Positions 22,795-34,854 of a DNA stretch of 64,000 nt are shown here, one piece after another. The position numbers and the translations under genes are program-made. Below the pieces are notes generated by a model. It had not been told where the DNA came from and did no database searches. It saw only the letters and a program-made list of their open reading frames with translations. Origin of the DNA: Pseudisothecium myosuroides (Eukaryota > Streptophyta > Bryopsida > Hypnales > Lembophyllaceae); assembly GCA_951799445.1 (NCBI GenBank), contig CATOGU010000195.1, positions 59,429-123,428 on the forward strand, written 5' to 3'. Position 1 is the stretch's first letter. Every line of letters begins with the position of its first letter.

Positions 22795-25260
22795 AGTACT
22801 TCTATAAACCTCCAAGCATTATTTTGAATTTTAAAATCCATTTCATAAATAATATACCCTTAGGTCTTAGGATGACTCTTTAAAATTTGCATATATCAAA
22901 AGGGAGAGTTTTAATTTAAATCTCTTTCCTCTAATTTTGAAAATTTGGGTGAAGGTGGTAAATATTATATATGAATATGATGATGCTTGGAGAATAAGGA
23001 AATTCAGATGGAGAAGTTCTTCCATAAATCTCCATCCATTGTTTTATATTTTAAAATCTACTTCACAAATAATACACCATTAGGATGATTCTTTGACATA
23101 TAAATCAAGAGGGGAAGTTTTTATTTAAATCTCTTGCCTTTACTTTTTAAGTTATAAATCAAGATGGTAAATCATATATGAATATGATGATGCTTTGAGA
23201 ATAGAGAAATTCAAATGAAGAAGTTCTTATTAAAATCTCTATCCATTATTTTGTATTTTATAACCCACTTCATATATAACACACCAATAGGATATGTGAG
23301 ATTTGCATAAATCAAAAGGGAAAGTTTTAATTTAAATCTCTTTCCTCTAATTTTGAAAATTTGGGTGAAGGTGGAAAATAATATATGAATATGATGATGT
23401 TTGGAAAATAGAGAACTTTAGATGGGGAAGTTCTTCTATAAATCCCCATTCATTGTTTTATATTTTAAAATCTACTTCACAAATAATACACCATTAGGAT
23501 GATTCTTTGACATATAAATCAAGAGGGGAAGTTTTTATTTAAATCTCTTGCCTTTACTTTTTAAGTTTTAAATCAAGATGGTAAATCATATATGAATATG
23601 ATGATGCTTTGAGAATAGAGAAATTCAAATGAAGAAGTTCTTATTAAAATCTCTATCCATTATTTTGTATTTTATAACCCTCTTCATATATAACACACCA
23701 ATAGGATATGTGAGATTTGCATAAATCAAAAGGGAAAGTTTTAATTTAAATCTCTTTCCTCTAATTTTGAAAACTTGGGTGAAGGTGGTAAATAATACAT
23801 GAATATGATGATGTTTGGAAAATAGAGAACTTTAGATGGGGAAGTTCTTCTATAAATCTCCATTCATTGTTTTATATTTTAAAATCTACTTCACAAATAA
23901 TACACCATTAGGATGATTCTTTGACATATAAATCAAGAGGGGAAGTTTTTATTTAAATCTCTTGCCTTTACTTTTTAAGTTATAAATCAAGATGGTAAAT
24001 CATATATGAATATGATGATGCTTTGAGAATAGAGAAATTCAAATGAAGAAGTTCTTATTAAAATCTCTATCCATTATTTTGTATTTTATAACCCTCTTCA
24101 TATATAACACACCAATAGGATATGTGAGATTTGCATAAATCAAAAGGGAAAGTTTTAATTTAAATCTCTTTCCTCTAATTTTGAAAATTTGGGTGAAGGT
24201 GGAAAATATTATATGAATACAATGATGCTTGGAGAATAGAGAACTTTAGATGGGAAGCTCTTCTATAAATCCCCATCCATTGTTTTATATTTTAAAATCT
24301 ACTTCACAAATAATACACCATTAGGATGATTCTTTGACATATAAATCAAGAGGGGAAGTTTTTATTTAAATCTCTTGCCTTTACTTTTTAAGTTATAAAT
24401 CAAGATGGTAAATCATATATGAATATGATGATGCTTTGAGAATAGAGAAATTCAAATGAAGAAGTTCTTCTATAAATCTCCATCCATTGTTTTATATTTT
24501 AAAATCTACTTCACAAATAATACACCATTAGGATGATTCTTTGACATATAAATCAAGAGGGGAAGATTTTATTTAAATCTCTTGCCTTTCACTTTTTAAG
24601 TTTTAAATCAAGATTATAAATCATATATGAATATGATGATGCTTTGAGAATAGAGATTCAAATGAAGAAGTTCTTATTAAAATCTGTATCCATTATTTTG
24701 TATTTTATAACCCACTTCATATATAACACACCAATAGGATATGTGAGATTTGCATAAATCAAAAGCGGAAGTTTTAATTTAAATCTCTTGCCTTTCACTT
24801 TTTAAGTTTTAAATCAAGATTATAAATCATATATGAATATGATGATGCTTTGAGAATAGAGATTCAAATGAAGAAGTTCTTATTAAAATCTGTATCCATT
24901 ATTTTGTATTTTATAACCCACTTCATATATAACACACCAATAGGATATGTGAGATTTGCATAAATCAAAAGCGGAAGTTTTAATTTAAATCTCTTGCCTT
25001 TCACTTTTTAAGTTTTAAATCAAGATTATAAATCATATATGAATATGATGATGCTTTGAGAATAGAGATTCAAATGAAGAAGTTCTTATTAAAATCTGTA
25101 TCCATTATTTTGTATTTTATAACCCACTTCATATATAACACACCAATAGGATATGTAAGATTTGCATAAATCAAAAGCGGAAGTTTTAATTTAAACCTCT
25201 TTCCTCTAATTCTTAAGTTTTAGATGAAGATGATGAGTATGATGATGCTTGGAGAGTAGA
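22795..25260. repeat. AT-rich satellite, 12 monomers of about 206 bp with dimeric higher-order repeat
   Basis: The marker GAATATGATGATG recurs at about 22971, 23180, 23386, 23595, 23803, 24008, 24216, 24420, 24628, 24834, 25040 and 25225. Two monomer types alternate through about 24420 (type 1 with TTTTATAACCC(A/T)CTTCATATATAAC; type 2 with TTTAAAATCTACTTCACAAAT), a dimer of about 413 bp. After about 24590 a single variant is repeated three times in near-identical form. The edges are the most diverged, as in unequal-exchange arrays. No coding. Confidence 0.92.
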
Positions 25261-25311
25261 AAAATTCAAATGGGGATGTTTTTACATAAAACTTTATTTA
25301 TGTACTCCATA

Positions 25312-25966
25312 TTAACCCCTAAATGCCCGAGGCACCGAATTTTGGTGTTGACAATATTTTGAAGTTAAATAAAACCTAATCAAGTTTTTTTTTTTAGTAG
25401 TTTATATTTCTGTAAAATTCTTTTAGAAGTGTAATTTTAGCATCAAAAATCCGATTTTGCAAATGATTGATTATGATTTTTCTCATCAAGATTTTGTGCA
25501 AGGGTACCGATTGCAATCTTGACTTTCCATAGTGTTGAGGGCTCTTGGAAATGAGCCTCAAATACACTAGATCTTGGAGAAAAAATCACCTTAGAAATTC
25601 ATTTAAAAAAATTGTAGAGTAGATTTTGAAAAGCCATAAATTGATTGGAGTTACGCATATTAGGTCCTTTAACCTCATATTTTCCAGGTGACCAACTTTT
25701 TTGATTTGGCATGTGAAAAGAGGGTTGAAAGACTTCAAGTCATTTTTGCATTTTTAACACCCTCGTGTTCAAACATTATAATCTTTCAATTCATAAGTGA
25801 TATTGTTGTATTTTATTTTCCTATGTGATCTCTAACATGTCTAGTTTGAATTTATACAATTACAATTTAAAAAAAATTGATACAACTTATCAAAATGTTG
25901 GCTTTTTGTTCAATTTAGAGCAAATTCCTAGAAGCTCAATAAAGGCCTTGGGAATTTAGGGGTTAA
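25312..25966. mobile_element. TTAA-CCCCTAA family element, 655 bp
   Basis: The left terminus TTAACCCCTAAATGCCCGAG pairs with the right terminus (reverse complement TTAACCCCTAAATTCCCAAG), an inverted repeat of about 22 bp with two mismatches. The TTAA at each end is the only flank duplication. AT-rich, no ORF. It lies directly after the 206-bp satellite. Confidence 0.75.
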
Positions 25967-26007
25967 AATTTCAAAATCTTCTTGATAAATAATACATTGA
26001 TAGGGTG

Positions 26008-26683
26008 TTAACCCCTAAAGTCTCATTATCTTCGCAAGAGGTAAAATGGATTTGGCAAGTTCCTATATGGTCAATTTCTAATGAAACTTTTTGAAACTTT
26101 TTCATAAGAGAAAAAAAATTATTTAAGAATGTAATTTTTATTTTAATTGGTGACCAACACCAAGAGTTCTATCACAATAAGCCTAGATCAAAATTAGGTA
26201 GGCAAAAATAAATCTACAAAAATTTGAAATAAAAATTAATATTTATTTTCTCATAGATTGTATTTTTGTCTACATGTGATACTTTGATTCATTTCATTTG
26301 GATGGATGATGTGAAGGTTATGAAGCATCTTGTCTTGTGGGCAATTATAGTATCATTTTAGAAAAAATAGATATAGAATTTGTTATTGGGTTCAATTTAA
26401 AAAAAATTCAAACAAAGAATTCTACAAAATTAATTTTAATTTTTAAAATAATCTCACCATTGGGATTAGTGTGGCTTAATTCCATCTTAGAGCTATTAAT
26501 GATTTAGTTTTTTCCTCTATGATGTACCTTCTTCTACTTAATAATTTTTTAACGAATAAAAACTATAATACTTTTTTAATTTTAATTTCTTTTATATCTT
26601 CAACTCAATTTTGAATGATGAAAAAAAATTTAATTCAAGATCTATAGTGCAAACTTTTAAAGTTAAAAAGATTCAAAGTCTCA
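26008..26683. mobile_element. TTAA-CCCCTAA family remnant with one terminus
   Basis: Begins TTAACCCCTAAAGTCTC. It contains the family block in inverted order (GATTCATTTCATTTGGATGG near 26290, GGGCAATTATAG) and is followed at 26684 by another left-type terminus. Its own right terminus is missing, so the next element may have replaced it. Confidence 0.5.
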
Positions 26684-27451
26684 TAACCCCTAAGGACCCC
26701 AGTGACCATTTTTTGGTCGCTGCCCCTGTTTTTTGAGCTGCCCATTCTTATAGTTTAAGTTTTTTGAAAAATAAAATTTATTTGAAAAAAATAGACTTTG
26801 TTACAAATCCAATGGCAGTGGTTTCATCAAATTTTGAGTTAAACTCCGCCTTGTGGAATTTTTCAAAGTTTAGCAGTGTAGTCTAATTTACAATTCGTTT
26901 TTTTGTATCCGATTTGGGCATGGACTAAAAAAGTCAACCAACCAATGAGCTTCTTTCCCACCTCATAAAGGTCAGATCCACCTTGAAAAGTTCAGATCCA
27001 AGGAGCTCAAGGAGAAGACAAGTGTCCCATTCTTTTTTCTCTTGCAAACACTACTCAAATTTCAGTGTCCACTGTGCATTGCAAGCTTCACCATGAATTG
27101 TAAAATTCTTGGAATGTTATGAAATTGTACATGTACATTTTCAACTCTCTTATCTTTCAATGAGCACAAAAAAGGCATCATTTTGAAATACTCTCACAAA
27201 AATATGCTCCTTCAAAGTGAGCTGCCCTGTATTTCCATTAACCCAAATAAAACTTCAAAATTAAATATCTCCTAAACCATGCGGTCAAATAATTTGAATT
27301 TTTTTGAGGTGCTCACTTTCAATGTTAACTTTAAGATCCTACTGTTACATTATATCCGATCTCAAAAAAAATGGATCAAAAAAATTGCTCAAGTTGTTGG
27401 CAGTTTTGGCCCATTTTGAAAGAACCCCCCCCTTGGATCCTTAGGGGTTAA
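26684..27451. mobile_element. TTAA-CCCCTAA family element, 768 bp
   Basis: Left end TAACCCCTAAGGACCCC (flank ATAA, one change from TTAA); right end in reverse complement TTAACCCCTAAGGATCC. It carries GACCATTTTTTGGTC near the left end and a family block AACCATGCGGTCAAA near 27280. No ORF. Confidence 0.7.
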
Positions 27452-27660
27452 ACTATTGTGCCTTAAAATATGATTTCTTCACTTTGAACTCATTTATCTT
27501 GTAATCTATGTGGTGAAAATGTCTGAAATTTTTTCCACACATTTTTATACTATTCTATTGCAAGATCCTACGGTTACATATGCAAAAAAATACTATTTTT
27601 GAATTTTTTGTTCTTTGCACCCAAAATGGCAGTTTTGAGCATTATTTGCCAATTGTAACA

Positions 27661-27890
27661 AAGAGGTCGCCCACCCGAGGTCGCCCAAGACCAGAGGTCG
27701 CCCATCTGAGGTCGCCCAAGACCAGAGGTCGCCCACCCGAGGTCGCCCAAGACCAGAGGTCGCTCTTAAATCCGAAGTCGCCCTACTTCTTAAACCCAAA
27801 GTCGCCCTACCTTTTTAAACCCGAAGTCGCCCTACCTTTTTAAACCCGAAGTCGCCCTAAAATTTGAACCCGCGGTTGCCTAAGCTTGAC
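27661..27890. repeat. Second patch of the GAGGTCGCCC minisatellite
   Basis: Same 12-mer core as 19310-22375, here as GAGGTCGCCCA(C/T)C(C/T) units followed by three copies of a roughly 30-bp unit TTTTTAAACCCGAAGTCGCC. It is 5 kb from the main array and lacks the A/B signature monomers. Confidence 0.85.
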
Positions 27891-30185
27891 CTTCATGCGC
27901 CCCCACCTGTAGTCGCCTATGCTGACGTGGTTTTGAATTGCCACATCAATTGTTAGAGACTGCCACGTAGGTGACATCGAGTTACCATGGGATAAAATTT
28001 TTTACCCTTACGCGACGAGGTGCGACGCCCATCCGTCAAGTTGTCCTATACGACACGCGACGTCAGACGTCCAACACGACACCAAAACCCAAAAACGTGT
28101 CAGACAAGACAACCCTGTCTGGAGGGTAGGATTTACGCGTCCTTCCTTAATCTAAGAGCGAACCCCTCCGTATACGAGGTTAAACTTCTACTATCTGTTA
28201 CTAAGGATACAGGGTCCGGATCCGGATTTGGAAGAGGAATAGGATTATGACACTCCTTCCAATTCCGCATCCGCACTGCTGGGTGATAAATTGTTAATCT
28301 GGATAGGGAGAGGCACAGGATAATGACACTCCTCCATATCTGGTGAAGTAGTGTGAAATTGTATGGGTTGGAAGAGAGAGTATTTTAGAAGTAAGGGTGT
28401 TTAAGAGGCAGTATCCGGATTTCAGTTCCGGATTCCTGTTGTCTTGGGTTTTGGGTTTCCTAATCCTAATCCGAATATATTGAGGAAACTACGGTAAAAT
28501 CCTTTGGGAACGATACACGGGTCATCTTGGGTGTTTTGTCAATTAAAACGCCTAAAGGTAGGATTTGTGCTTCCTTGTGCTACGACAGGCAACGTCGTCG
28601 GTCAGACTAGGGTTTCGCTACCTCCCGATGCGCACTTTGAGTGACAAACTGCAGTACGGTGATCATAAGGACCGGGACACATACCTTGCATGCTGGTGTG
28701 AAATTGAACACTAGTTTGCCTCGTATAGACGAGGACTTCAATTTAGGGTGCGTTACGGTCGGTGACTTAAGTTACGATGTGTACAGTAACAGGTTTCTAT
28801 ATTAGGGTTCCGCAGTTTGTGTCGTTCATTTTTAAGTGTCTGCGGTTTGAAATAATTCTATCGTTCCAGGGTTTCTTTGAAAATCCCTTTGTACTCGTGT
28901 GAGCTCCCAATTTGTCACTTGGGACTCGTAGAATTATTTTTTTGGAAATTTGCAGTTTAAAGTTGATAAAAGTATACAAAAAACCATAAAAAGAGTGTAG
29001 AACCGAAATAGGGTTGTGTCATACCCATTATAGTATTTGGTCTAGATTTGTGTTTTACTTAGAATCCCCCCAAACCTGGCCTAAAAATAGTACAAAAGCA
29101 ACGGAAAGGCTAGATTTGGAGGATTTGCGTCACACAGCCCCAAAAGGGCTAATTTCTACCATGAATGTGGCAACTCATGGCTAGGTCGGTCCGAGGGATC
29201 CACAGCGAGGCCACTAGGTCGGGTCCTAGAGTTAGATTTAGAATTCCCCATTAGATCGACGAATTCCCAAAATCTCGATTGTTAGCATGCAGGAGCCACT
29301 CACGCAAGACCGGGCCCGTGGAGGAATCTACAACCCAAGGATGGTGTTCTAGGGTGAATCCCATGCCAGGAGTCCAACGGCGAAATCGGTTTGCCAAGAT
29401 TCCTCCACCTGCAGAAGATTCCCGCACCGTCGCTAATTCAAGGAGATGGCCAATTTTAATCTCCATTGACCAATCGTGTCAGGTACGGAAACACCCCCGC
29501 ACGTCTTTCATGCGACTCCCTAAGAGGTCACGTGAAAAATCCCGGCATCTTCCGACTTGCAGAAGAACCTTTTCCGGGTGGTCAACCCTCCTAACCTCCA
29601 ACGGGAATTTCATGGAAATTACCCAGGTTACAATAAAATTTCACTAAAAATTAGACTAGCTTGTTTTATGTTAATAATGCGCTCCGTGAAGTTTCAGCAC
29701 ATTCCGATAGCGGCAAGTACCCGGACCGGCGAGATTCCTCGGGAATTAACCACGTGGTGGGATCCCCGCCATGTTGACCGGCATCCCGGGCCCATACGAT
29801 GGCGAAACGAAGTCAATCAAGAGTCCTTCCCGACTCTCTCGCACCTACCGGAGACCCTAGGCTATTCACATTTCTCAAAATAGGAGACCCCCAAGATCTA
29901 GGATTTTACCACGATTTGATTTTTAAACTAAATTAGCCTACGATGGGTTTTTGGCCTCGGTACGGGGGGTAGAAGGGTCTAGGACTAAACAAGGCGATCT
30001 GGATCCAACGGCGCAATCCGTTTGACGATTGGAGCTAATCTCCAAAAGTTAGGATGTTGGACCAGCATAGATGGTAGAAGTAGAATTTTAGGGATTAGGA
30101 TGAAAATCTTTGAGGATGGGGATGAAAATCCCCGTTGATAAGGTTACCTTAGAGCTTTAGAGAGAGGGGTGAGCCCTTGGGAAAC
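27891..30185. other. Moderate-GC region, possible LTR-retrotransposon sequence; no gene
   Basis: Composition differs sharply from the AT-rich neighbours. No ORF over 122 codons and none recognised. A phrase is repeated at 29369 and 30003 (TCCAACGGCG-AATC-GTTTG), consistent with tandem U3-like motifs upstream of the TATA box at 30186. No paired LTRs or primer-binding site could be found by eye, so the retroelement reading is inference. Confidence 0.3.
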
Positions 30186-30195
30186 CTATATAAGG
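30186..30195 (+). promoter_or_regulatory. TATA box of an LTR-like or other pol II promoter
   Basis: CTATATAAGG followed by GC-rich sequence, a CT-repeat (ATTTCTCTCTCTAG) at the expected initiator distance and a long leader. It resembles plant LTR promoters. The first good start codon downstream is at 32101. Confidence 0.5.
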
Positions 30196-30609
30196 GCCCC
30201 ATTTCTCTCTCTAGAACACCCCCTCACTTTTGTTTGGGTCCGTGGGTCCAATTTGCTTTGGATATTTTGGCGTTTAAAGCCAAAAACCTCTACGGTGTTT
30301 TTGGAGCTCTTTTTGCTCCATTGTTGCTAGATTTCAAGCTTTGAAGGTCCTTGGGGGTCCTTCTATCTTGCCTTGTGTATCTATTGTGTACTCTTTGTGC
30401 TCTTGTTGTACTTTGTGTGTCCTCTTTGTGCCCCTTGTGAGTTAGCTTTGTGGTTTTGGGAGTCTTGTTGAGCCTTGCACTAACCCTAGAGCAACCCCCC
30501 ACCGTACCTTGGCGATGCCGCTTTGGGGGGCCTTTAGCGTGTAAGCTTTACGTTGCCACATGGCTTTAACTTGTGTGTTCTCTCTTATGTGTTTTGTTTG
30601 CTTACACCC

Positions 30610-30990
30610 TCTTCTAATATTTTCCTTGTTGAGTGGACCCCCCTCCGGGACGGCGAAGCTTTGAACTTCCCTTGCGTATGTTTTCTAAGTTTATTCCAAA
30701 CCTTCTTCTAATATTCTCCTTGTTGAGTGGACCCCCCTCCGGGACGGCGAAGCTTTGACCCTATGTGTGTTTTCTTTAAAAGTGTGGTTTTTTCCCTCTT
30801 CTAAAGTCTCTTTTGTTGTGTGGACCCCCCTTGGAAGCGGCGAAGCTTTGAACTTGTAACAAAGGTTGAAGTCCTAAAGTGTGTGTTAAAAGTTAGGCGG
30901 CGGAGCTTTGAACCCTCCGGAGTGCCCCCAAGTCCTAAAGTTGGTGTTAAAACCAACCAAGTGGCGAAGCTTTGATCCTCCCAGGTTTTT
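30610..30990. repeat. Imperfect tandem repeats with GGCGAAGCTTTGA
   Basis: Two near-identical units of about 105 bp (CTTGTTGAGTGGACCCCCCT...GGCGAAGCTTTGA at 30626 and 30718) are followed by two shorter, diverged units (30815-30850, 30897-30975). Located in the leader downstream of the TATA box. Confidence 0.8.
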
Positions 30991-31162
30991 AGTTCCAAAG
31001 TCTAGTTTCCAAGACGTTTGTGGAAACATTCAAAGTTTAGCTTCCAAGATATGTAGGTCCTTTTGCACTTAGTGGGTGGTTGTACCCCAAAGTTTTATTT
31101 CGTTTAGTAGTTCCCAAAGTTTTATGTTTCCCTAGTTTTTAGCAAAGAAATCTAGCCCTCCA

Positions 31163-31280
31163 TTAGCTCCTAGCAAAATTTCAGTCTTTTATTAGCTTGT
31201 AGCAAAATTTCAGTCTTTTATTTAGCTTGTAGCAAAATTTCAGTCTTTTAGTTTGCTTGTAGCAAAAATTTCAGTCTTTT
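31163..31280. repeat. Short tandem array, about 30-bp unit
   Basis: Four units of TAGC(T)TGTAGCAAAATTTCA followed by GTCTTTTA(T). A second short array (AGACCAGTTCA, three units) is at about 31318-31352, then an A/T-only run. Confidence 0.85.
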
Positions 31281-32100
31281 CTTTGGACCAGCATCGGCCA
31301 GCATCAAGGCCAGCATCAAGACCAGTTCAAGACCAGTTCAAGACCAGTTCAGAAATCAGTTCAGAAATAAAAAAAATAAAAAAATAAAAAATTGAAACCG
31401 ACCCCCCAGCCAGCTAGCCGGGAGGCAGGCAGGCAGGCAAACTCGGGGGAGCGGCAGTTGGGGCCACAGATCGGGCTCCCCCTTTTGGAGCTCAAATTTT
31501 GGACTTTTGGACTTTTGATTTCTGGTTTTTGGAGTTCTCTCACACCAAAACAAAACAAGACCAAAACTAAGACACAAAAGAATGTTGGACAAGTCTATTG
31601 CTAAGCTAGAGTTAGGGTAGGATTAGGGTAGAAAATACAAAAGGGAGAAGGGAGAAAAGAGCGGAGCACCACCGTACCTACACACAAAAAATAGCTCACT
31701 CTCACCACTCACACCTACACACAATGGAAGGAGATTAGGAAAGGAGGAGAAGAAGTAGGCAAGAGAGGTAAGAGAGACGATAAATAGTGACCTAGACTTA
31801 GAGTAGGTCGACCTAAGAGAAAATCTTGAGAATTTGTGGTGACCGTTGAGAGGAGGATTAGGATGACACAAAGGCAAAATGGTGTAAGAGGATAGTTGGC
31901 ATCTTAAAACCTCCTTGAAGTTTGAGACCATAGTGTAAGACTCATAAAAGCTTAGGTGGAATAGTGCTAGTGTAGAAGAAGAAGAAGAAAGAAAAGAAAG
32001 GAGGAAGGGAAAGAGGGCGTTTAGATCATCAAAAAATTGTAATATTGCCTAAAATAAGCGGTGAGCTTGGAAAAAATTCAAAACAAAGCCAAAGACTACC

Positions 32101-32163
32101 ATGGAGCGTGAAGATGTACACGTGGACGTGGACGAAGTTATTTCTGACACCGGTAGTGACGAG
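32101..32163 (+). CDS. Candidate first exon, 21 codons
   Basis: ATG in a strong context (ACCATGG) opens an acidic peptide MEREDVHVDVDEVISD... that ends at a good donor (GAG|GTGAGT). It is about 1.9 kb downstream of the TATA box. The next exon is not identified and the C-depleted array follows. It could be the start of a retroelement or host gene; product unknown. Confidence 0.3.
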
Positions 32164-32299
32164 GTGAGTTTTTAATTTTATCTTTGATGTTTCTCCCTAA
32201 TTAGCATTTATTTCCCTAATCAGCCCTTAGGGCGTAATTAGCATCCGAGATTAGTGCAAATTAGAAGTTTAGATTCAAAAGTTGATAGATTAGGACTAG

Positions 32300-33360
32300 A
32301 GGTTTTCAAAAACATCTTATAATTAAGATTTGACCGTAAACTGACCGCGTTAGACTAAGTAAAGCGGTAGGGGGTAGGACGGAGGAATTTTGAGTAAAAT
32401 TCATCCAAAAAGAACCATGGACGGAACTTAGGGGTTTAAATTAGGAAGAGAATTTAGGATTAAAATTAGGAATTAATTAACGGTTAGAATTAGAGTCAAT
32501 TTACATTTTTATCTCTTAAAGTTAAAATTCTAAGGTCAAAATCTAGAGTTAACTTTGGGGAGTTAAAAAATAGAATTAATTTGGAAGTTTAACTTAGGGG
32601 GTTAAAAATCCTGGTGAAACCTTAGGGTAGTTTAGGAAGGGAAGTTAGGGTAATTAGGAGTAAGCAATCCGAGCAAGAAGTAGAAATCAAGAGTAAAAAC
32701 TTAGACTAAATTTAGGAGGTAGAAATTACGAGTAGAAATAGTAGTTAAGTCTTGAAGTTAGAAATTCAAAGTTAGAAGTAAAAGTTAGAGGTACAAGTTA
32801 AATTTTAGAGTTAATATAGAAGTAAAAACCTAGGGTCAAAGGTCAAAAGATGGAGTTAAAATTCGAGGATAAATTCTAGAGTTAAGTTAGAAAGTAAAAA
32901 CTTAGAGTTAAAAATTAAAACATAGAGTTAAAATTCAAGGGTGAATTCTAGAGTTAATTTAGGAGTAAAAGTCTAAAGTCAAAAGTTAAGATTAAATTTA
33001 AAAGTTAAATTTTAGATTTAATTGGGAAGTAAAAAGTGAGAGTGAAAAGCTAAAAGTAGAATTTAAAAGTTAGAGGTAGTGGGTAACTTTTAGAGTTAGT
33101 TTAGGAGTAAAAATTTAGAGTCAAAGTCAAAACAAAGTCAAACGTTAAACCTAGAGTTAAATTCCGAGGATAAATTTTAGAGTTAAATTAGGAGTAAAAA
33201 CCTAGAGTCAAAAGTCGGTAGTTAATATTTAAAACCAAGTTAGAAGAGTAAAATCTAGAGTTACATTGAGAGGTTGAAAATTAGAGTAAAAGTTGAACTT
33301 TAGCATTAGTCTTTAGAAATAGGACTTCTAGGTGGAGTTTTAAAAACTTAAGATAGTCTT
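32300..33360. repeat. C-depleted, A/G/T-rich degenerate tandem array
   Basis: Imperfect units of about 70-90 bp with the phrase TAGAGTTAA(A/T)TTAGGAGTAAAA and TAGAGTCAAAAGT. The plus strand is almost free of C over a kilobase. Adjoins the candidate exon at 32101. Confidence 0.75.
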
Positions 33361-34854
33361 AGAGGTCCATGGAAGGAACATAAGGGTTCCCCTTTTTACG
33401 TAGTTAGGGACGTTAGAAATGACGCCAACTACCCAATCTACCCTCGACATAGGATAGATAGTTAAGGGGTTAGAATTTTCCCATCATCCCTAAGCACTGC
33501 AATCGCTTTGTGAGTTACTACATGCATTCTAATTATTCGCTGCCATCCACGACACTTAGGAAACGTTAGCAAAAAAGATTCATTGCTTGGAAGGCACAGT
33601 GGACCACACTTACAACACCCCCATATATTAAAAATGTGGATAAAGGCATAGAACCTGGTCGGTATTCGCTTTATTACCAAGGGTGGGTAATCTAGCGCCC
33701 ACAACTCGCAGAACAAAGCATCTATCTGCGGCACGTCCTGTAGATTGAAAATGATATTGCATACAAGGCATGCTTGATTCTGGAAAAGTAAAACTTGCCT
33801 ACAGTTTGTTATATCCATGTAAACAATTCCCCTGCCGTCACTTCAACTTCGTGTATGCTAGACTTGGCATGTCGATGAAGTTCTTCTATTGCATGCCTTC
33901 TGCTACCTTCGGAATGATCTCTTTCTGAAGATTGCAGGTGCTTAGCAGATTTCAAAAATGTGGTTTCTCTGTGACACCCGGATACGTTAACTTTTAGTTT
34001 TCGAGTGGTGTACCAGTAGCATCCGTATATTTCAATACATCATAAACGCTGCGGTCCCGTTCAGTGTACAAGTAGAGAGTATGATATCAGGTCTTTCAAC
34101 TTTAAGGTTTTTTCTTCTGAAGGGAAAGTACAGTCACTGTGTTTTTTAATTATTTTGTCCTCCAAGTGCTGCATGTTTGTCTTAACGGGCAGGCTGGCTA
34201 CTTTGTCAATTTGTCACTGCCAGCGACAAATGCTTCTTACGCCAATGAGCACGACGTCAAAAACCGTAAACCCTCTCCCATGCCAGGTGAACCATTAACG
34301 CATTGTGGAAATCAATGTTTTCACCGCAGGGCCCATGAGTCTCTCCTGGGTCTATTATTTACATCAATAATGGAAATGAGCAATTTTTGGTTTTCCTGAA
34401 TTGTATGTGGTTCTTAGTTCTGAGTTTTTGATGCTCGTTTTTTTTTACATTATTATTTTATTCGAGGGTGTCGTGGCCCCACCAAATTAGGCAGTGGGCC
34501 ACTGTAATGACAATCAGTGGTACAATTCCGGTGGTCAAATTTTTGAGAAGGTCTGCAGAAGAAAGTGAATCTCTTCTGGATTCCTGTCACAGTGTTGGGA
34601 GTTGTATGATTGCTGCTGTCCTAAACATTGTTCATGCACTTTGAATTGTCTGGATCTTGCTGAGCCATGTTATCTCCTTCCTGTCAGAAAGGCAATTGTT
34701 TGCCGCAAGGCAAACTTATAAATTATAGTTTTATTTCCCAGGTAGAGGGCTCATTCTCTTCCCGTTTTAATTCTAACATATGGGAAATTGTTATTGCTGG
34801 TGGGGTGATCTTCAGCAGGTATGTGAAGAATTTTTCGGTTGGCCGAGAAGTACC
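33361..34854. other. No confident gene
   Basis: Sequence of mixed composition. A 118-codon minus-strand frame (33462-33818) has C-rich stretches and no known domain. 34100-34850 resembles intron or 5' untranslated sequence before the transposon gene at 34855. Confidence 0.4.

Noticed and set aside
22795..25260. CRISPR-like regular array
   Set aside because: The whole 206-bp unit is repeated, with no unique spacers; it is a eukaryotic satellite.
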